The position numbers were made by a program, and so were the translations under genes. Below, piece after piece: positions 22,047-34,500 of a DNA stretch of 64,000 bases. The first letter of the stretch is position 1; every line of letters begins with the position of its first letter. The stretch spans positions 186,001 to 250,000 of the forward strand of contig JAZARR010000185.1 in assembly GCA_037389465.1 (NCBI GenBank). The letters run 5' to 3'. The notes beneath the pieces are model-generated. The model was given only the letters and a program-made list of their open reading frames with translations. It was not told the origin of the DNA and searched no databases. The stretch is from Baylisascaris procyonis. Lineage: Eukaryota; Nematoda; Chromadorea; Rhabditida; Ascarididae.

Positions 22047-23500
22047 CTAACTGATGAAACAACCAACCTTTCCATGAAGCATAAGAAGCATGGCCGAAAC
22101 TGTCGAAATTTTCGGGGCTCGTAATCTCTTCTGATCCATAAGAAAACCATTGTCCACACATCTCTTCTTCTGCATCTGCTGACGAACGATCCTTTTGAGG
22201 GCTCGACATGGACAAGGGGTATCAAACGGTATACCAATAAACAGGTTATACAACAAAAATGCGCTCGTTTTATTTTTCTCACCTTCCAACAAACCTGCTT
22301 GGCGTTGATTTCGTTCGAATCCTTCTTTGGCAGCGTCACATTGGCCCATAGGAAAACACTGCACTGATTCCAAACGGGTTTTGACCGCGTCTACGCAGAA
22401 GTCGTTCCAGTAAGGTAACCTATGTGTCATGGAATATATTAAGGCCGAGATCTACAAGCATAAAGAGATGCTTACTCTTGGTTTTATATTGAAAACAATA
22501 TTTTACTGGCAGCGGACTGAAGACTTTTTATATCATTTGCACTGATATTTTGTTCGCCTCACTAATCTGCTGTAGTGCAATAGTGATACCATTGCATACG
22601 ACTCAGCCGTTCATTTTTTTAACGGTACCGCTGAGCAAACATAGCAAGGCAAAGGCATGCTGCGATAGGATGAATTCTGCTCGTCTATAATCAATGCGAA
22701 AGCGCAATCGCATGAATGGGTTGGAGATGCTATTTCATGGTTTACAGACCATAAAACAGATAAAAATTGCCTTGCTCGCATGAAGTTAGAACGGCTTATT
22801 TCTCCACCGACAATTTTAGGACAGCAGCTCGAAGCAGCTTTTGCAAGTCCTGCACGGTTGTGCATTTTCTGGCGAGAAAGACGCAATATCATGAAAATAA
22901 CCATACGGGACAAATGGACGTGCAAGTGAATTACAACAAAAACGCTTCTACGAAGCGTGTGGCTGCTCCATCGTTCCATTCTCGAGAACATGAGCGCATC
23001 AGTTCAGTTATTCCTCACGATGTTATGTTTGCCGTTGATAGCCATCCGAACTACAACACCCGCACAAAAGACAACAGCCAAAAACCTCATGACGCGGTGT
23101 TTGCAGAACTTCTTCTATAGTCCATCCAAATCTGTGCTAGAATGTCTTAGCAAACCTAAACCTGGATGCTGTGGATGCGGGCCAATGAGTAATGCGTGCA
23201 GTGGATGGCTGCAATATGTGGCTAACAGCGTGTGTAAAGTACATCAAAAACCTGCGAAAGGAAAGGAACTTGAAGACGGACGGAACGTAACCACTGTGGC
23301 GACGATGGCGAAAAGCGGACACCGCGAGCACCGAGTCCATTTGATGACTGGCGACAAAATGAAACACTGCTCGACTAAAGCCATGATCCAATGGCACGAG
23401 CAGATAGATGATGGCGGCTGCAATGAGGCCCATAATAACGCATGTTTATAGTAACACCATCGTTTCCAAAGGAGAACATGCAGAAAATGTGGGGAATGCC
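22047..23500. other. Unassigned region with overlapping open frames on both strands
   Basis: Open frames occur on both strands. Minus-strand blocks at 22067-22215 and 22300-22420 have splice-like borders: TTGTCCATGTCGAG and CTTCTGCGTAG acceptors, and GTTTGT or GTGAGA donors. They are open in more than one frame, so the protein cannot be chosen. On the plus strand, 22767-23451 contains cysteine-rich reading frames such as KPGCCGCGPMSNAC. No family is recognised. It may hold exons of the neighbouring GC-rich gene or a dead transposon. Confidence 0.35.
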
Positions 23501-23594
23501 GCAAAATTGCGTCGTGAATGCCAGTGATGAAAAATTGTTGATAACGAAAGTAAATAAATTAAAAACGAAATAGACTGGCTCCCTTACCCCTCGC

Positions 23595-23782
23595 TTAAGG
23601 TAGCTGCAGTTGGTGTTCGTTCGCGATTTCCGCCATCAACCCGGGCTCGCTCATCTTGAAGCGCTTGAGATAAGCGGCGCAAACGTCCGCCCTACGCGCT
23701 TCTTCCGTCTCATAGTGCCGCTTTCTGGCAGCAACCACCGGCTGCGGTTCCATCTCCATTGCTTCTTCTGCCTGACGCATAT
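23595..23782 (-). CDS. GC-rich gene,probable last exon
   Basis: The acceptor is CGGGTTTTCAG and the stop is TAA. It encodes MRQAEEAMEMEPQPVVAARK, then HYETEEARRADVCAAYLKRF and MAEIANEHQLQLP. It is charged and helical. Membership in the gene rests on GC content and orientation; the connecting exon was not found. Confidence 0.6.
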
Positions 23783-24171
23783 CTGAAAACCCGTTTCATG
23801 TTCCGATTACTGCCAAGATAGTTTCCAGTATCACTGACGCGATAAAGAAGAAAGAAAAATCCCCAAAAATGAGCAGAGATCCAAAGGTCTGCCAAAATAA
23901 CACGATCCGCTGAATAGAAAGAATGACCAAAAAATAGATGAGGATGATGGCTACTGTTCAGCATTCTGCTTGCATATGAATACCGCATGAAAGAAAAACA
24001 GAAGCGGGGAAAACACATCCGCGTTGCGAAAAGATTACAAGCCTTGCCGTATAATGCCACACAAACAAGTTCATTCAAACTCTCATTCCTGGGAAGCAAA
24101 TGGAAGTAGTTTCTTTAAAGGAATTCAACTGCAAGAGTCAGGATAGCATTTTTGCTTGAGAAGTGTCAGAA

Positions 24172-24290
24172 ACAAAGCACTGGCTCAAACAAAACAATTT
24201 TCATGTCAAAGGTCACATTTCCTACAATTGCATATCCTATAAATTTAAATACAAAAAGATATATGTTTGTTTTTATATTTATATCATATA

Positions 24291-24340
<50 letters not shown>

Positions 24341-24451
24341 AAGCACTGGCTCAAGCAAAACAATTTTCATGTCAAAGGTCACATTTCCTACAATTGCATA
24401 TCCTATAAATTTAAGTACAAAAGGATATATGTTTGTTTTTATATTTATATC

Positions 24452-24515
<64 letters not shown>
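24172..24515. repeat. Tandem duplication of a 166-bp unit containing (TA)n
   Basis: Two nearly identical copies of a unit beginning ACAAAGCACTGGCTCAA start at 24172 and 24338. Each ends in its own (TA)n tract, at about 24288-24337 and 24457-24511. Confidence 0.93.
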
Positions 24516-24656
24516 TTAACATAAATTTCGAGAATCACTTTGTTTCACCTCGCCTATTCAGTCAGTATCCAGGGATCTGAAACACAAGAATTCGTCACAT
24601 ATGAATATCTAAAAACGACGAATTGGGTAAAGATTGACAATGAACATAAAGCTGAC

Positions 24657-24770
24657 CAGGCGCAAGGATGTGGCCGGTATTCCTCCCGAGGTCGTCCAGC
24701 CATGCGACGCATGCGCGTCTCTGCCGAACGGTGGTCTTCGATGCACCAACACAGCGCTCTTTTTTGTGCG
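24657..24770 (-). CDS. Possible further exon of the GC-rich gene
   Basis: This is a GC-rich block between the acceptor TTCATCACAG and a CTG|GTCAGC donor. In phase it would read RTKKSAVLVHRRPPFGRDAH. A second minus frame and one plus frame are also open, so the frame and even the strand are uncertain. The exit phase does not fit the last exon, so at least one exon is missing. Confidence 0.35.
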
Positions 24771-25136
24771 CTGTGATGAAGGCCTAGAACAAAAATACAG
24801 AAAACTTCATCTATCGCAACCGTCAGAGGTTACGATGTGCCAAAAATCCAAGACCCACTGCACTTAAGAAAATACATAATGTGTGTAAAACAAGATTTAA
24901 ATAACTTTCTATTAGCTATCAAAGTTAATGAAGAGCTATGAACTCCATACATATGTCTACTACTGAATAGGAACGATTCGAAATCCTTTTACGTAAGTCT
25001 TCTCAGAGCGGTTCCACAATTTGATGAGAAGAAATGGAAACGCATTTGAGTTCCATTTCTGTCCGGTTCCTCTCAAAGCGTGCGAATATTTATAGAGGAA
25101 AAAAATGCAATGAAAAAACCTTTTTGCATGGCTTAC

Positions 25137-25201
25137 CTTGATATTTTCCGGGCCCGCCTCAGGTGGCACGATCAGATGATGGCCGCATGTCGCGCAGAAT
25201 G
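25137..25201 (-). CDS. GC-rich gene, second Cys/His cluster exon
   Basis: The acceptor is TGCTTTCAG and the donor AAG|GTAAGC. It encodes AFCATCGHHLIVPPEAGPEN. The C-x2-C-x-HH group directly follows the previous cluster once spliced. Confidence 0.65.
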
Positions 25202-25512
25202 CTGAAAGCATACAAAAGAAACGTATCATTTTGTAAATTATAAATGATCACTACAAAGAGAAGCAGCAAACTGAGTGCTTGATCGCAAAAGTCGAGGATT
25301 TCAATCCATTTGCAAACAGTAGTTACCGCCCTGAAACAGTGGTTACCAGTGAACATTGACCTGATACTCGTCAATTTGCTCTTGTTCGCAAGACTAACAC
25401 AACAGTAGCATTGTATTTCCGAACGAATTTTCATAAATCAGCTTACTCAAATAATAAAAAAGATGACCGAAAAACACTGTCATAACGTAGAAAGCAAAAG
25501 AAACTCGCTTAC

Positions 25513-25611
25513 CGTCCTGGAGGTGGGACCGGGCGAGCGCGACATGCTTTCTCCATGCACCGACCGTCTCAAATTCCCGATCGCGAACGCCGCAATGTGC
25601 CAAACAGCACA
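25513..25611 (-). CDS. GC-rich gene, first Cys/His cluster exon
   Basis: The acceptor is ATTTTTTAG and the donor G|GTAAGC. It encodes CCLAHCGVRDREFETVGAWR followed by KHVALARSHLQD. C-x3-C followed by two histidines gives a zinc-finger-like arrangement, with spacing that is not the classical C2H2 one. Confidence 0.65.
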
Positions 25612-26089
25612 CTAAAAAATAAACCTGGGATTCAACATGTTATTTCGATAAAAGTAAACGCTTTATTCATCATTAGCCAAAAGCTGTCAATCTGCTGTTA
25701 CCTATCAGAAAACATGCTTTCAACGCAATACAAAAAATTAACAACGTTGTTTCTCACTTCATACGAATCATCATCGCATAAGCATCGCTAGTTTTACTAA
25801 AACGACTATGAACTTGGAAATTCTTCACCGTTGCAGATGAAACGCAACATCGGAAAATTAACGCAAAATCAAGTAATAGTAACATTCACAATTGCAGATT
25901 TCCTTCTGCTGCTTAAAAGCCTTCGGCTGAGAATGTGGCAGCATCTGCTACGAGCGACCATTTTTGCACCCTGTTCGTTGGTATCCGATTCCCTCCTTTC
26001 AGCACACAGGATACGCTATGTACAGCGTCAGAGAGCGCGTGATACAAACTTTTGAGGGATAGAACTACAAAATAAGTTGAAACACTTAC

Positions 26090-26259
26090 ATATCTTATTG
26101 TTGCGCACAATGTACGCAGGCGCCGCCGGTGCCACCAATTCTGCGGCCATGTGCGCTGGCAGAACGCTTATATCAGCCGGCGTGAATTCCGGCTGCCTTC
26201 TCGCCGCCCTTCTGGGAGGCTGGCGTTCTGCGGGCGCGTTTGCTCCACGCCTTGGGCGG
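26090..26259 (-). CDS. GC-rich gene, arginine-rich exon
   Basis: The acceptor is ATAATTGCAG and the donor AT|GTAAGT. It reads RPRRGANAPAERQPPRRAA, then EFTPADISVLPAHMAAELVA. The basic stretch could bind nucleic acid. A copy of this exon with 5' intron sequence lies at 36855-37050. Confidence 0.7.
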
Positions 26260-26768
26260 CTGCAATTATATACAAGTTAGGCAGATCGTTCAATATGTGC
26301 TCAAGAAACGACAGCCTTGTCATATCCACGAAAATGTTATTCATATTTTTATGCGCTTTTACATATTTGCTTGCAAATGCACATCATTGCGGCATGACAT
26401 TTGCGTACATGTCTGTCTGCCCGACCGTTTGCCGACTTCACATGGGAGCCACCGGAGCCAGAGCTACAAAATTTGATTGCTACAATGTAATTCATGATCA
26501 GACTCGTTAGACTATTATTCAATCCCTGCCGCTTTAAAACCGCAACATGTCCCTCAGCATTGCTACAATATCGGATGAAAATACAATTCGCATAGCAATT
26601 ACTGTTATTTCTTTAAAATGCAAAGATTATCCATCTAGGATTCTTCTGCATGTTCCACCCGCAAGATACTATGCAAAAATTTAAAATAAATGCATTAGCA
26701 TCTACTAAACCTGCGCTTTACAAATTTGATGTACAACGAAGGTAGTGAACGAGAAATGAGTTGCTTAC

Positions 26769-27088
26769 AGCATTTCCCGATATCGGACGGCTAGAGCTTC
26801 CTGCCACCGCGCTCTATCGGTGCCGTCATCTGTTGGGACGGCCTGAGTTGGCTCCCCTCGCTCCTCGCCCTGTTCGCCTGCGGCTACGTTCTCATTCGCC
26901 GCTTCTCTTTTCGCTCCTTCGCCACTTCGGTCCTGTGGCGGCGTACTCATCTCTTCGTGGCGAGGGGACGCCTCCGTGTCACGCACCATTTCTCCCGGCT
27001 CTGTCAGCACCGGGAGCACAACCATCGGCGCACCTTCGCCTTCGTGGCTAGTGCCGGGTTCTAGCTCACGGGCGACGGTTTTGTACCA
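26769..27088 (-). CDS. GC-rich gene, acidic exon
   Basis: The acceptor is CGATTACAG and the donor CT|GTAAGC. It encodes WYKTVARELEPGTSHEGEG followed by a long stretch rich in E, G, P and T, then WQEALAVRYREML. It is low-complexity and probably disordered. Phase 0 to 2 fits both neighbours. Confidence 0.68.
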
Positions 27089-27319
27089 CTGTAATCGAAG
27101 GATTCGTCAGATTGCAAGAGGGGCTACGATTATTCGTTTGTGTAAGGCTGCGCTATTGCCAAACCTACGACAACTTTCATGTTGACATGTAATGTTAGGA
27201 TGACTTAGGTATCAAGATTCAGTAAAACTTTGACATTGTAGACACGAACACCCGAATCCGCAGTCATTGATAGTACAACAGATGGCCAAAGTTAAAGGAA
27301 TAAAAACAAGTGTACTCAC

Positions 27320-27510
27320 CGGCATTAGTGGATGTCCCGACAAGGCGATGAACTCCCCTCCGACGACCGCGGCAGTGTACATTGGTCCGTCGCGGCCGTA
27401 GAGGTCCACACTATGCCGTTCCATGTTCCAGATGGTTAGCTGTGCTCCCTTCAGCCGGCAAGCGGCCTCGAGCAACAGCGGGTGCGGACGGCGTTCGGCT
27501 GTCTCGCCAA
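27320..27510 (-). CDS. GC-rich gene, LTIWNMERHSVDLYG exon
   Basis: The acceptor is GTGTTCCAG and the donor CCG|GTGAGT. The frame continues from the previous exon: RRPHPLLLEAACRLKGAQLT, then IWNMERHSVDLYG and AAVVGGEFIALSGHPLMP. The pattern of a helix followed by strand-like LTIWN and a late histidine is what suggests a degenerate OTU-like fold; this is weak inference. Confidence 0.65.
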
Positions 27511-27998
27511 CTGGAACACATCCATGTCAGTTGACATCACTTTCATCGCAAGACACGTCAGCATCATGAATTTGACAACAGCTTTTTTGCCATCTGATGT
27601 TTCGGCCAAAACGACTGCAGAAGCAAAGATGCGATAACATTTCATCCATAAGACGTAAATGAGGGATTTTTCTGACATATGTCATATGACATACAGCGAT
27701 ATGTGCCCATTATACACGCACACAGCCAGCTCCAGAGGCACCTACCTTTCTTATACTTGTTGCGAATTCCATAGTATAGCATAACAAGTTTGAAAAATAT
27801 CAAATTACAGTTGGTTTAGGAAGGAAAAACAACATATCTCTTCAATGATCGCTAGCTTTGGAGAGACCGATTACAAAAATCGATGCGTACCAGGTAATAG
27901 GCACATAGAGTTAGTTACTGCATTACTTCTTCATTTCTCTCAAATAACTCTGTGAGCAGTTCGTAATCCACTGCGAAGATAGGTTTAGAAAAACGAAC

Positions 27999-28250
27999 CA
28001 AAGTATGGCAGACCGCGCATATGGACGTCGAGCGCTGCGAGCTCTTCGTCCCAGCGGTCTTGCAGGAAGAGCTCCACCTCGCGGTAGAGCTCCGGCTCTT
28101 CCACGCCGAAGAGTGCGGCGGCGGTTGCGAAGGCGTCACGACAACGCCTCGCTCTTATAAGGCCTAGAAGGCCCATTATAGCCAGAAGCAATTCTGGCAA
28201 AGCGTCGAAGATAGCCTCCATCTCAAAAGTCGTTGTGGCGAAATGCACTA
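27999..28250 (-). CDS. GC-rich gene, first visible exon
   Basis: An acceptor (GCTTACAG) at 28251 implies an upstream exon, or trans-splicing with the ATG at 28221 as start. The frame reads MEAIFDALPELLLAIMGLLG, then FATAAALFGVEEPELYREVE and DEELAALDVHMRGLPYF, ending in phase 1. The leucine-rich start could be a membrane or packing helix. No family match can be made by eye. Confidence 0.6.
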
Positions 28251-31118
28251 CTGTAAGCATAATACATAGACGGTGTGATTTCTGTCGCTTGGTTTCTTTT
28301 CCACAACACACACAGCGTAAGTAACTCAAGGGCATAGCCCTTCACCTCAGTGACATAGAATAAATAACTCAAAATCATGTTTGCGTGCGCACGACCTCAT
28401 CTGTTCACTGCCAATTATACCTCTAATACTGAATTAGTAACTTGTAGTATGCATTTACTGGCCACTTGTCATTGAATTCAGCTGAATACGGCAATGCGCA
28501 CATCCTTTAGGCATATTTCCCAAAAGCACAATTTCCATACAACATCCAATTCTTGCTCAATGCATTCACTTCTGCAGTGCACTTCTCTACAAATGGAACG
28601 TGCAGATATGAGGCAATTCGCTATGCAATTAAATAAACGTTTATAACTATGCAGTAGAGAAGCCTCCTCCATATACGTGTAAATGGCAATGAGCTCGATG
28701 CACTCAATATTTTCGGTTTCGAAAGTGTTATAATCGATCGCTAAATTAGCTTGACAGTATAGACATGCTATTGCCTATTCTTGGTACTTCGTTTTAAATC
28801 ATTTCTACTTCTACCGAAACTATCAAACCAAGTTGGTTACGATATACGCATATTGTTAGATATAGTGATTTTCGAAAATAAATGAAACTTTACAAGTGTC
28901 TGACTGTTTAGGCTGAACGAACAGCACCATGCCCATTGCAAAGTCATATCTGCGTCCTCAATGCATTTTAATCGAATTTTTGTAAGCGATTATATTAAAT
29001 GAGCGCGGAGTATAATTCAGGAAGCATAAAGATAAGATCTTTTAAGGATAAACGTGGATGATGACATCAAAACGAATAAATAAAAGCGCAAACATTCGCG
29101 AAATTGCATTCAACAAATCAATAAATTATAAGTCCACCGCAACGCATGTTAATCATCTGATAGTAACGATCACGGCGATGCAGCGATTCCGTAGATGCGC
29201 TAGATCAACGTCGCATCAAGATCTACATAGATCAAGCGCTGTAATTTACATAAAATTAATAAATCATCGATCGTTCTATTTGACAAGTATCGCTCGCGCT
29301 CGTTTCAATACTTCGTAAAGGCCAGCGCTTTGGGGATGGAATGCGCCTTTCTTTTGCTTCTTTATAGATTAATTAATTAATTATAATATCAGATTAATTT
29401 GTTTTGCTAATTTGTTTGATATCAGGTGTGATATCAGGTGTGTATGAGTACTGTATGTATACCGTACTTTCTCAAAGGAATCCTTCTGATCCTATATATC
29501 TTTCAACACTTTCGAGGGCTATTTGATTAAAGAGTGAGTTTCAAAGGGGGGTGGGGTGGAGGAGGGTGTCCTTTTCCTTGAGTTTTTTCTTTCTGGGAAC
29601 GGTGCATAAAGTTTCTGCAAACAGAATGCATGAAAAACAACGAATACGAAAAATGCGCGGTTATCTGTATACCTGCACATCATTTTTTGGATGTTTTTGA
29701 TGGGAATTGAATTCATGAACCAATCGATAGTTTTTCCCTGAAGGTTAGAGAGGTTCGTTTACTGAAGGAAATTGTATTCTATTATATATGACAGTAAGTG
29801 CTACTGGAAGCGTTTCATCGATGCGCTTTCAATTTGATAGCAGCTATGAATAAATCGATTCATGGCACTCTCCACCATTAGTTTTCTTATCGAATCCATA
29901 ATTTATTGTGTATAAGCTGCATATATATCTCAGTTTTGCTGAAGTCGTTGAGATGTTTTAGAATGCTTGTTACTAGTAGGCAGGAGAAAATTACAGAAGC
30001 CACCAGTATAGTTCTTTGTTCGCTTGGTAAGGCGGGTATCCAGTGAACACTAACGGAGATCATCTTAACGCCAGTTGGGCTCGCATCTAGCATGCAGCCG
30101 TTTCACTGCAGATGTTGAATGGTGTCATTGCCTCGAGACATTTGTAATAGTGATGTACCCGTTGATCACATAGGAAAATATGTCTTTAGTTGTGACGCAA
30201 TCTTGTGAGCTCTGCTGTGATCAGAAACCTATTCTATCTATTCTCTCTGTAAATATGCAACACTATTTATGTTTTCTTTTTTTTAAATTTTCTCTGCATG
30301 TTTATGTTTGAAGTTTTAAAATTTTTATTTTGCTATTCCTCTGCATCTTTTCCTTCCATTGATTGCTCAAATGATTCGTATAATCTTCGAACCTAAAATA
30401 CTGCAATTAATGCGCATATTTACATATAAACCCAAAAGTATTACTACTTTTTTCTTGTTAACATGTACAGCACAGTTATAGACGTAAGCACCATATCATT
30501 CTGGTAAGAACATTTGTAAATAAAAGAACGTCTTTGATCTTGCTATCTGATGCCTGCAGAATTGGCTGGGTAGGTTTATATGCGCTTGTAGCACTCCACT
30601 TCGTACAATATAACATTTACAGCCTTCGAATGTGCTTTCATTTGCACCCTTAATTCACTCTTCTCCTTGCAACTTCTGTTTTGGGGACATAATAACTCTG
30701 GACTTCCGACCGAAGCCGATATATCCCTCTTTATTGATGCGCTAAATGAGTTCAGTATTCTCGAAAAATTGCACTCAAAAACTATAATTTGTAGGGTAAT
30801 AAGCTGTTGATGGCAGTTTTTGTATGTGAATCGCCTTCCTTTGCTAACAATTCGTCATCACTTGTTATCATCGATTTTAGCCAGGGATGCGTAGGATTCA
30901 AATTACATCCTAGAAAAACAGCCTTGGGGAAATTTTTTCAGATTTCTGATTTTCTCAAAGAATGTTTTATTAAGCTATTTATTTACGTACACATCAGGTT
31001 CACACTTTACCAATTCTGTCAACCTCAGATCACATGCTTATATCGACTTGCACTTTTCTTTTTACGTTCGCATTTCGTTTCTTTTGTTTCTGTATTTGAC
31101 TAGTTGCATTATTTTCAG
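28251..31118. other. Intergenic or intronic stretch without a recognised gene
   Basis: The stretch is AT-rich. Short open frames occur on both strands without convincing splice context. The right part probably contains the upstream exons of the plus-strand gene ending at 31500; one candidate at about 30940-30985 follows a TTTTTTCAG but could not be confirmed. Confidence 0.45.
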
Positions 31119-31186
31119 GCTCTCATCGGATAACGAGGCAGAGTCTTCATGGTTAGCTGGTTTGGAGAATAGAACGCAAAACGCAG
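31119..31186 (+). CDS. Unknown gene, third-last exon
   Basis: The acceptor is CATTATTTTCAG and the donor GCAG|GTTTGA. It encodes LSSDNEAESSWLAGLENRTQ. Entry phase 2 shows that upstream exons exist. Not recognised. Confidence 0.65.
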
Positions 31187-31259
31187 GTTTGAGAAATAAT
31201 GAGTTTAATTCTCTTGTTCATAGTGTATGCTGTCGTTTTAAAATCTACAAATGTTTCAG

Positions 31260-31301
31260 GCAACAGTTTTCTTTCAGAATGGTGTTCTAACCTTATTTCA
31301 G
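31260..31301 (+). CDS. Unknown gene, second-last exon
   Basis: A 42-base exon between AATGTTTCAG and TTTCAG|GTTCCA, encoding NSFLSEWCSNLIS in phase with both neighbours. Confidence 0.58.
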
Positions 31302-31444
31302 GTTCCACCTACCCCCTGCTCCCATGTGTTATTTGTTTGCTGTTTTGATTTTTTTTTTCATTCAAATGCGCTCGTTTGCTTTTTTTCTCACTTCCGACAT
31401 TCTTTGCTTGTTGCTTCCGATTTCGTTCTAATCCTTTGATTCAG

Positions 31445-31500
31445 CAGGCACATTCAGTGATTCCGCGGTATCATCGAGGCTTATGAGTGGGATTGAGTGA
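31445..31500 (+). CDS. Unknown gene, last exon
   Basis: The acceptor is CTTTGATTCAG. It reads AGTFSDSAVSSRLMSGIE and stops at TGA (31498-31500). The three exons give a serine-rich, hydrophilic C-terminus of about 55 residues with no known domain. Confidence 0.62.
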
Positions 31501-34500
31501 TAAGCGAGTGGAGGCCGTTAGCGCATAGTGTTCGAAGATGGTGCAAGAATTTCAAGCAATTCGGCCTCATCAAATATTCCACATACTTCTCAGGTTTTTT
31601 TATGAGGAAGTTCTGTACGTTAGGGGGTGATTTATAAAAAAGTAGAGAAGGTTCCAGTTAATCATTAGTCATAGCTTTCTCAGTATACCTTATTTCATTT
31701 TATCTGTAGGTATTTGGCGTGGCTTCGTATTCTTAGAGTCGCATGAGATACCTTTTGCTGTTTGAAAGATCTAAGCTTATCCATTGCAAGAAATTTATGA
31801 AGTTGGTAAGATGCTTGTTGATTAGCGGGAGTTGGTTAGATTATTTGCATTGTGAAAATTTTAAAGAGTATTCCGAGTGAATCGTGTTATATCTTAAGTA
31901 TTGAAGAAGCTGCATAGTTGCCTTAAGTATGCATCGACAATCTCGCACATCCTTATACACATGAACGCAAAAGACAAGCAATTGGGGCATTGCAGAGTTA
32001 ATTAGCTGAGTTTTTTGTTGATAAAAATGAGCTTATATGCTACTTAGTAGAATTCGTATCGATTTTGTTCGTTAATGGAGTTCATTAATAGAGAATAGGT
32101 AAATTTATCATCAAGATACGATGATGGAAACTCATTTAATTGCTAGTGCATCCTTTGTTACCTAATTGCTATCATAGAAAAAGAGCTAACTTGCCATTTA
32201 GGTGTACGTTTTGAAATAAAAATGGCAGCGGACTGCAAGTTTATTCTTTTTGATGCTATTTTTTTTTTTTTTGAATTCCACGCAACATCAAGTACTGTTT
32301 GTGGGTAAGCAGTATTGTTGGTATCGCAAAGAGCACATAGCATCATCGGATTCTATGCTGAATACGCAATCAGCATGCCCAAAATTGCCCCTTCGCATTT
32401 GAAAAACTGCAGTGAACTGCAGTAAGGTTGGAGATGTCCGTTTGGTGACCAATTGTTAACCCGGACCAAGTGTATTAAGTCAAGGGCCATCGAGTTCACC
32501 TTGGATCCTTTCGTTAAGCGGCTTTTGACTAGTTCTTGTTGTCTGCACGGTTGTGTTGATGAGATTTGCTGCTGCGAAAAAAACATTTGCTTCATTTCAA
32601 AGTTTTGAATCGGTAGTCAACGAAGAAGTAATTATTAATAATCGGACATTATGGACCTTTACACGAGACCATGTGGCTGCATCATCCTTTGAAACAATAT
32701 AACGGAAGAAGAGCGCGAGAATATCTCAATGTTTAACGTGGAAACTTTTGATTTGTGTTTGTTTCTTCATAGTTTCCCCACAAAGAAGTAGATCCTTTCG
32801 CGTAGTGCGGGTCTGATCATAGCAGTCTTGATGTAAGGGGCACATGAGTAAAGTGGTCCTATTCCCAAGCATGCCTTTTCGGGTGATGATAATGCGTGGC
32901 ATGAGGTATGCATGCAATCCTGTATTCAGATTAAATGATCTTTGATAGGCGGCTATTAATTATGTGGCTGTGTGCTTGTGTCTACTCTGTGAATGGCCTC
33001 TTACATCTTTCCCGTTTATCGGCTAGTTGATGACAAGCATTTGATGGCTGTTTCATGGCTTTCTTTGCGGATGACGAAACCTCCTCTGACAGAGGTTTCT
33101 TAGTTGATCCTATATCGCTGTTGATTGGCATTGGTTTGATAATAATGGTTCGCATTCGTGCGCTCTTCGGTGATCTTTTGAATTCATTACTATTTCGTTG
33201 ATTGATCGGCTATCATGGAGAGGCTCCATTTGAGATCCTCTTAAGTGAGGGTTGTCGTTGAAAAATGTTATTCAGTACTATGGTCATTCACCTTACTGGA
33301 TTTACTGCCGAAGGCCTGCACTTAATCTTCTTATGTTGTGATTTTTGTATGTTTCATTATATGTTTGATGCCATTTTGCTGACCATTTATAGTTGTCTTC
33401 TTGTTCTGTGCGTTTATTACTCTTTGGTTATGCTTTACTCTCGTTTCTTTTTTCTTCCCTCCCTTTCATGTATTCCACGTATATTGTGTTCTGCATTTCT
33501 TCACAAATTTTTCATGACGAGAGGGCATTGCACTCAAGGCAAATCAGCCATCTAATAAAATGGATGGACGAGATTGATTTCTTGCATCGCTTTTCCTCAT
33601 GCCGCTAAGAGAAAGCAGCATCATACTGTCAGTTTATATCTGAACTCTTCAAAAAGCTCCTCGTTGCCGGATGTTGAATATGATGTTTCACTTACCTCTA
33701 CACTTCCGGTGTTCTCTGTTTGAGTGCAATCGTATGTTTTGATTTTGCCTTTTTTCGTCATGATCGGTCACTAGAGATCATTTGCTTTTGTTTGTCGTTT
33801 TATTCACAATTGCTGAATACATATGTGAGAGGGATTAGACGTACCATTTGAACATAATAAAGGGTTGTTGCTGCCGACATTTGCCATTAGAATGTCTACG
33901 TTACCTCAGTTTTATACACTTTACTGCGTGCACAAATGTGGTGCAGTTACGACTTGGATTTATGGTTGATTCAAAATTCCATTGTGGATGATCTTCCATG
34001 CCTTCTCCTACCCCCTCCCCTTCTCCTGCATTCCTCTCACTCCTCGTTCGATGTGCCTTTACATTATGCTGTTTTATTGTTTATTATTTGCTAATAAATA
34101 AAAATAAACGAAAAAGTCTAGTTCGGTAAAGGAGAAGGATCAAAACGATGAAGAATCTCGTCTCCTACGCGGTCAGTTGAATGGGTTACTGATGAATTTT
34201 TCGGTGACGTATACGATCCTACATTCCGGTGGACGGAACGCATGTGAATACGAAGTGCATAATTCGAAAAGGTGGCATTAGCTGCCAGCTTCGTGCTTTC
34301 ATTTATGAGGATTGCTTCTGGAGGTATAACTCAAGTGTAACTGCCTTTACTTGGAACTCATATTATCAAAATGTGGGGAGATGGTTGTTGAGACAGGGTG
34401 AAAGGCTATTTCATGCAGAGTTATTTTGTTTTTCTCTTTCTCTTTTGTTCTTAAATTTATTCGAAGTGAGGGATCGAGGATACAGCTTATGACGATGAAT

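Larger units (their letters stand above)
23595..28250 (-). other. GC-rich multi-exon gene of unknown function, whole locus
   Basis: A chain of GC-rich exons on the minus strand is joined by good splice sites in consistent phase: 28250-27999, 27510-27320, 27088-26769, 26259-26090, 25611-25513, 25201-25137, possibly 24770-24657, and 23782-23595 with a TAA stop. The product has a helical N-terminal part, a compact middle (LTIWNMERHSVDLYG), a long acidic disordered stretch, an arginine-rich stretch, two cysteine/histidine clusters and a charged tail. Spacing of the first two exons loosely recalls an OTU/vertnin-like fold, but no catalytic triad is seen. One exon recurs near 37 kb, so the gene may belong to a repeated or transposon-derived family. 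Confidence 0.6.

Noticed and set aside
22611..22991. 126-codon minus frame as a stand-alone gene
   Set aside because: No start context, splice border or family similarity; the opposite strand is equally open.
26765..27051. Plus-strand frame of 96 codons opposite the acidic exon of the GC-rich gene
   Set aside because: It is the antisense shadow of an exon with good splice sites and phase on the minus strand.
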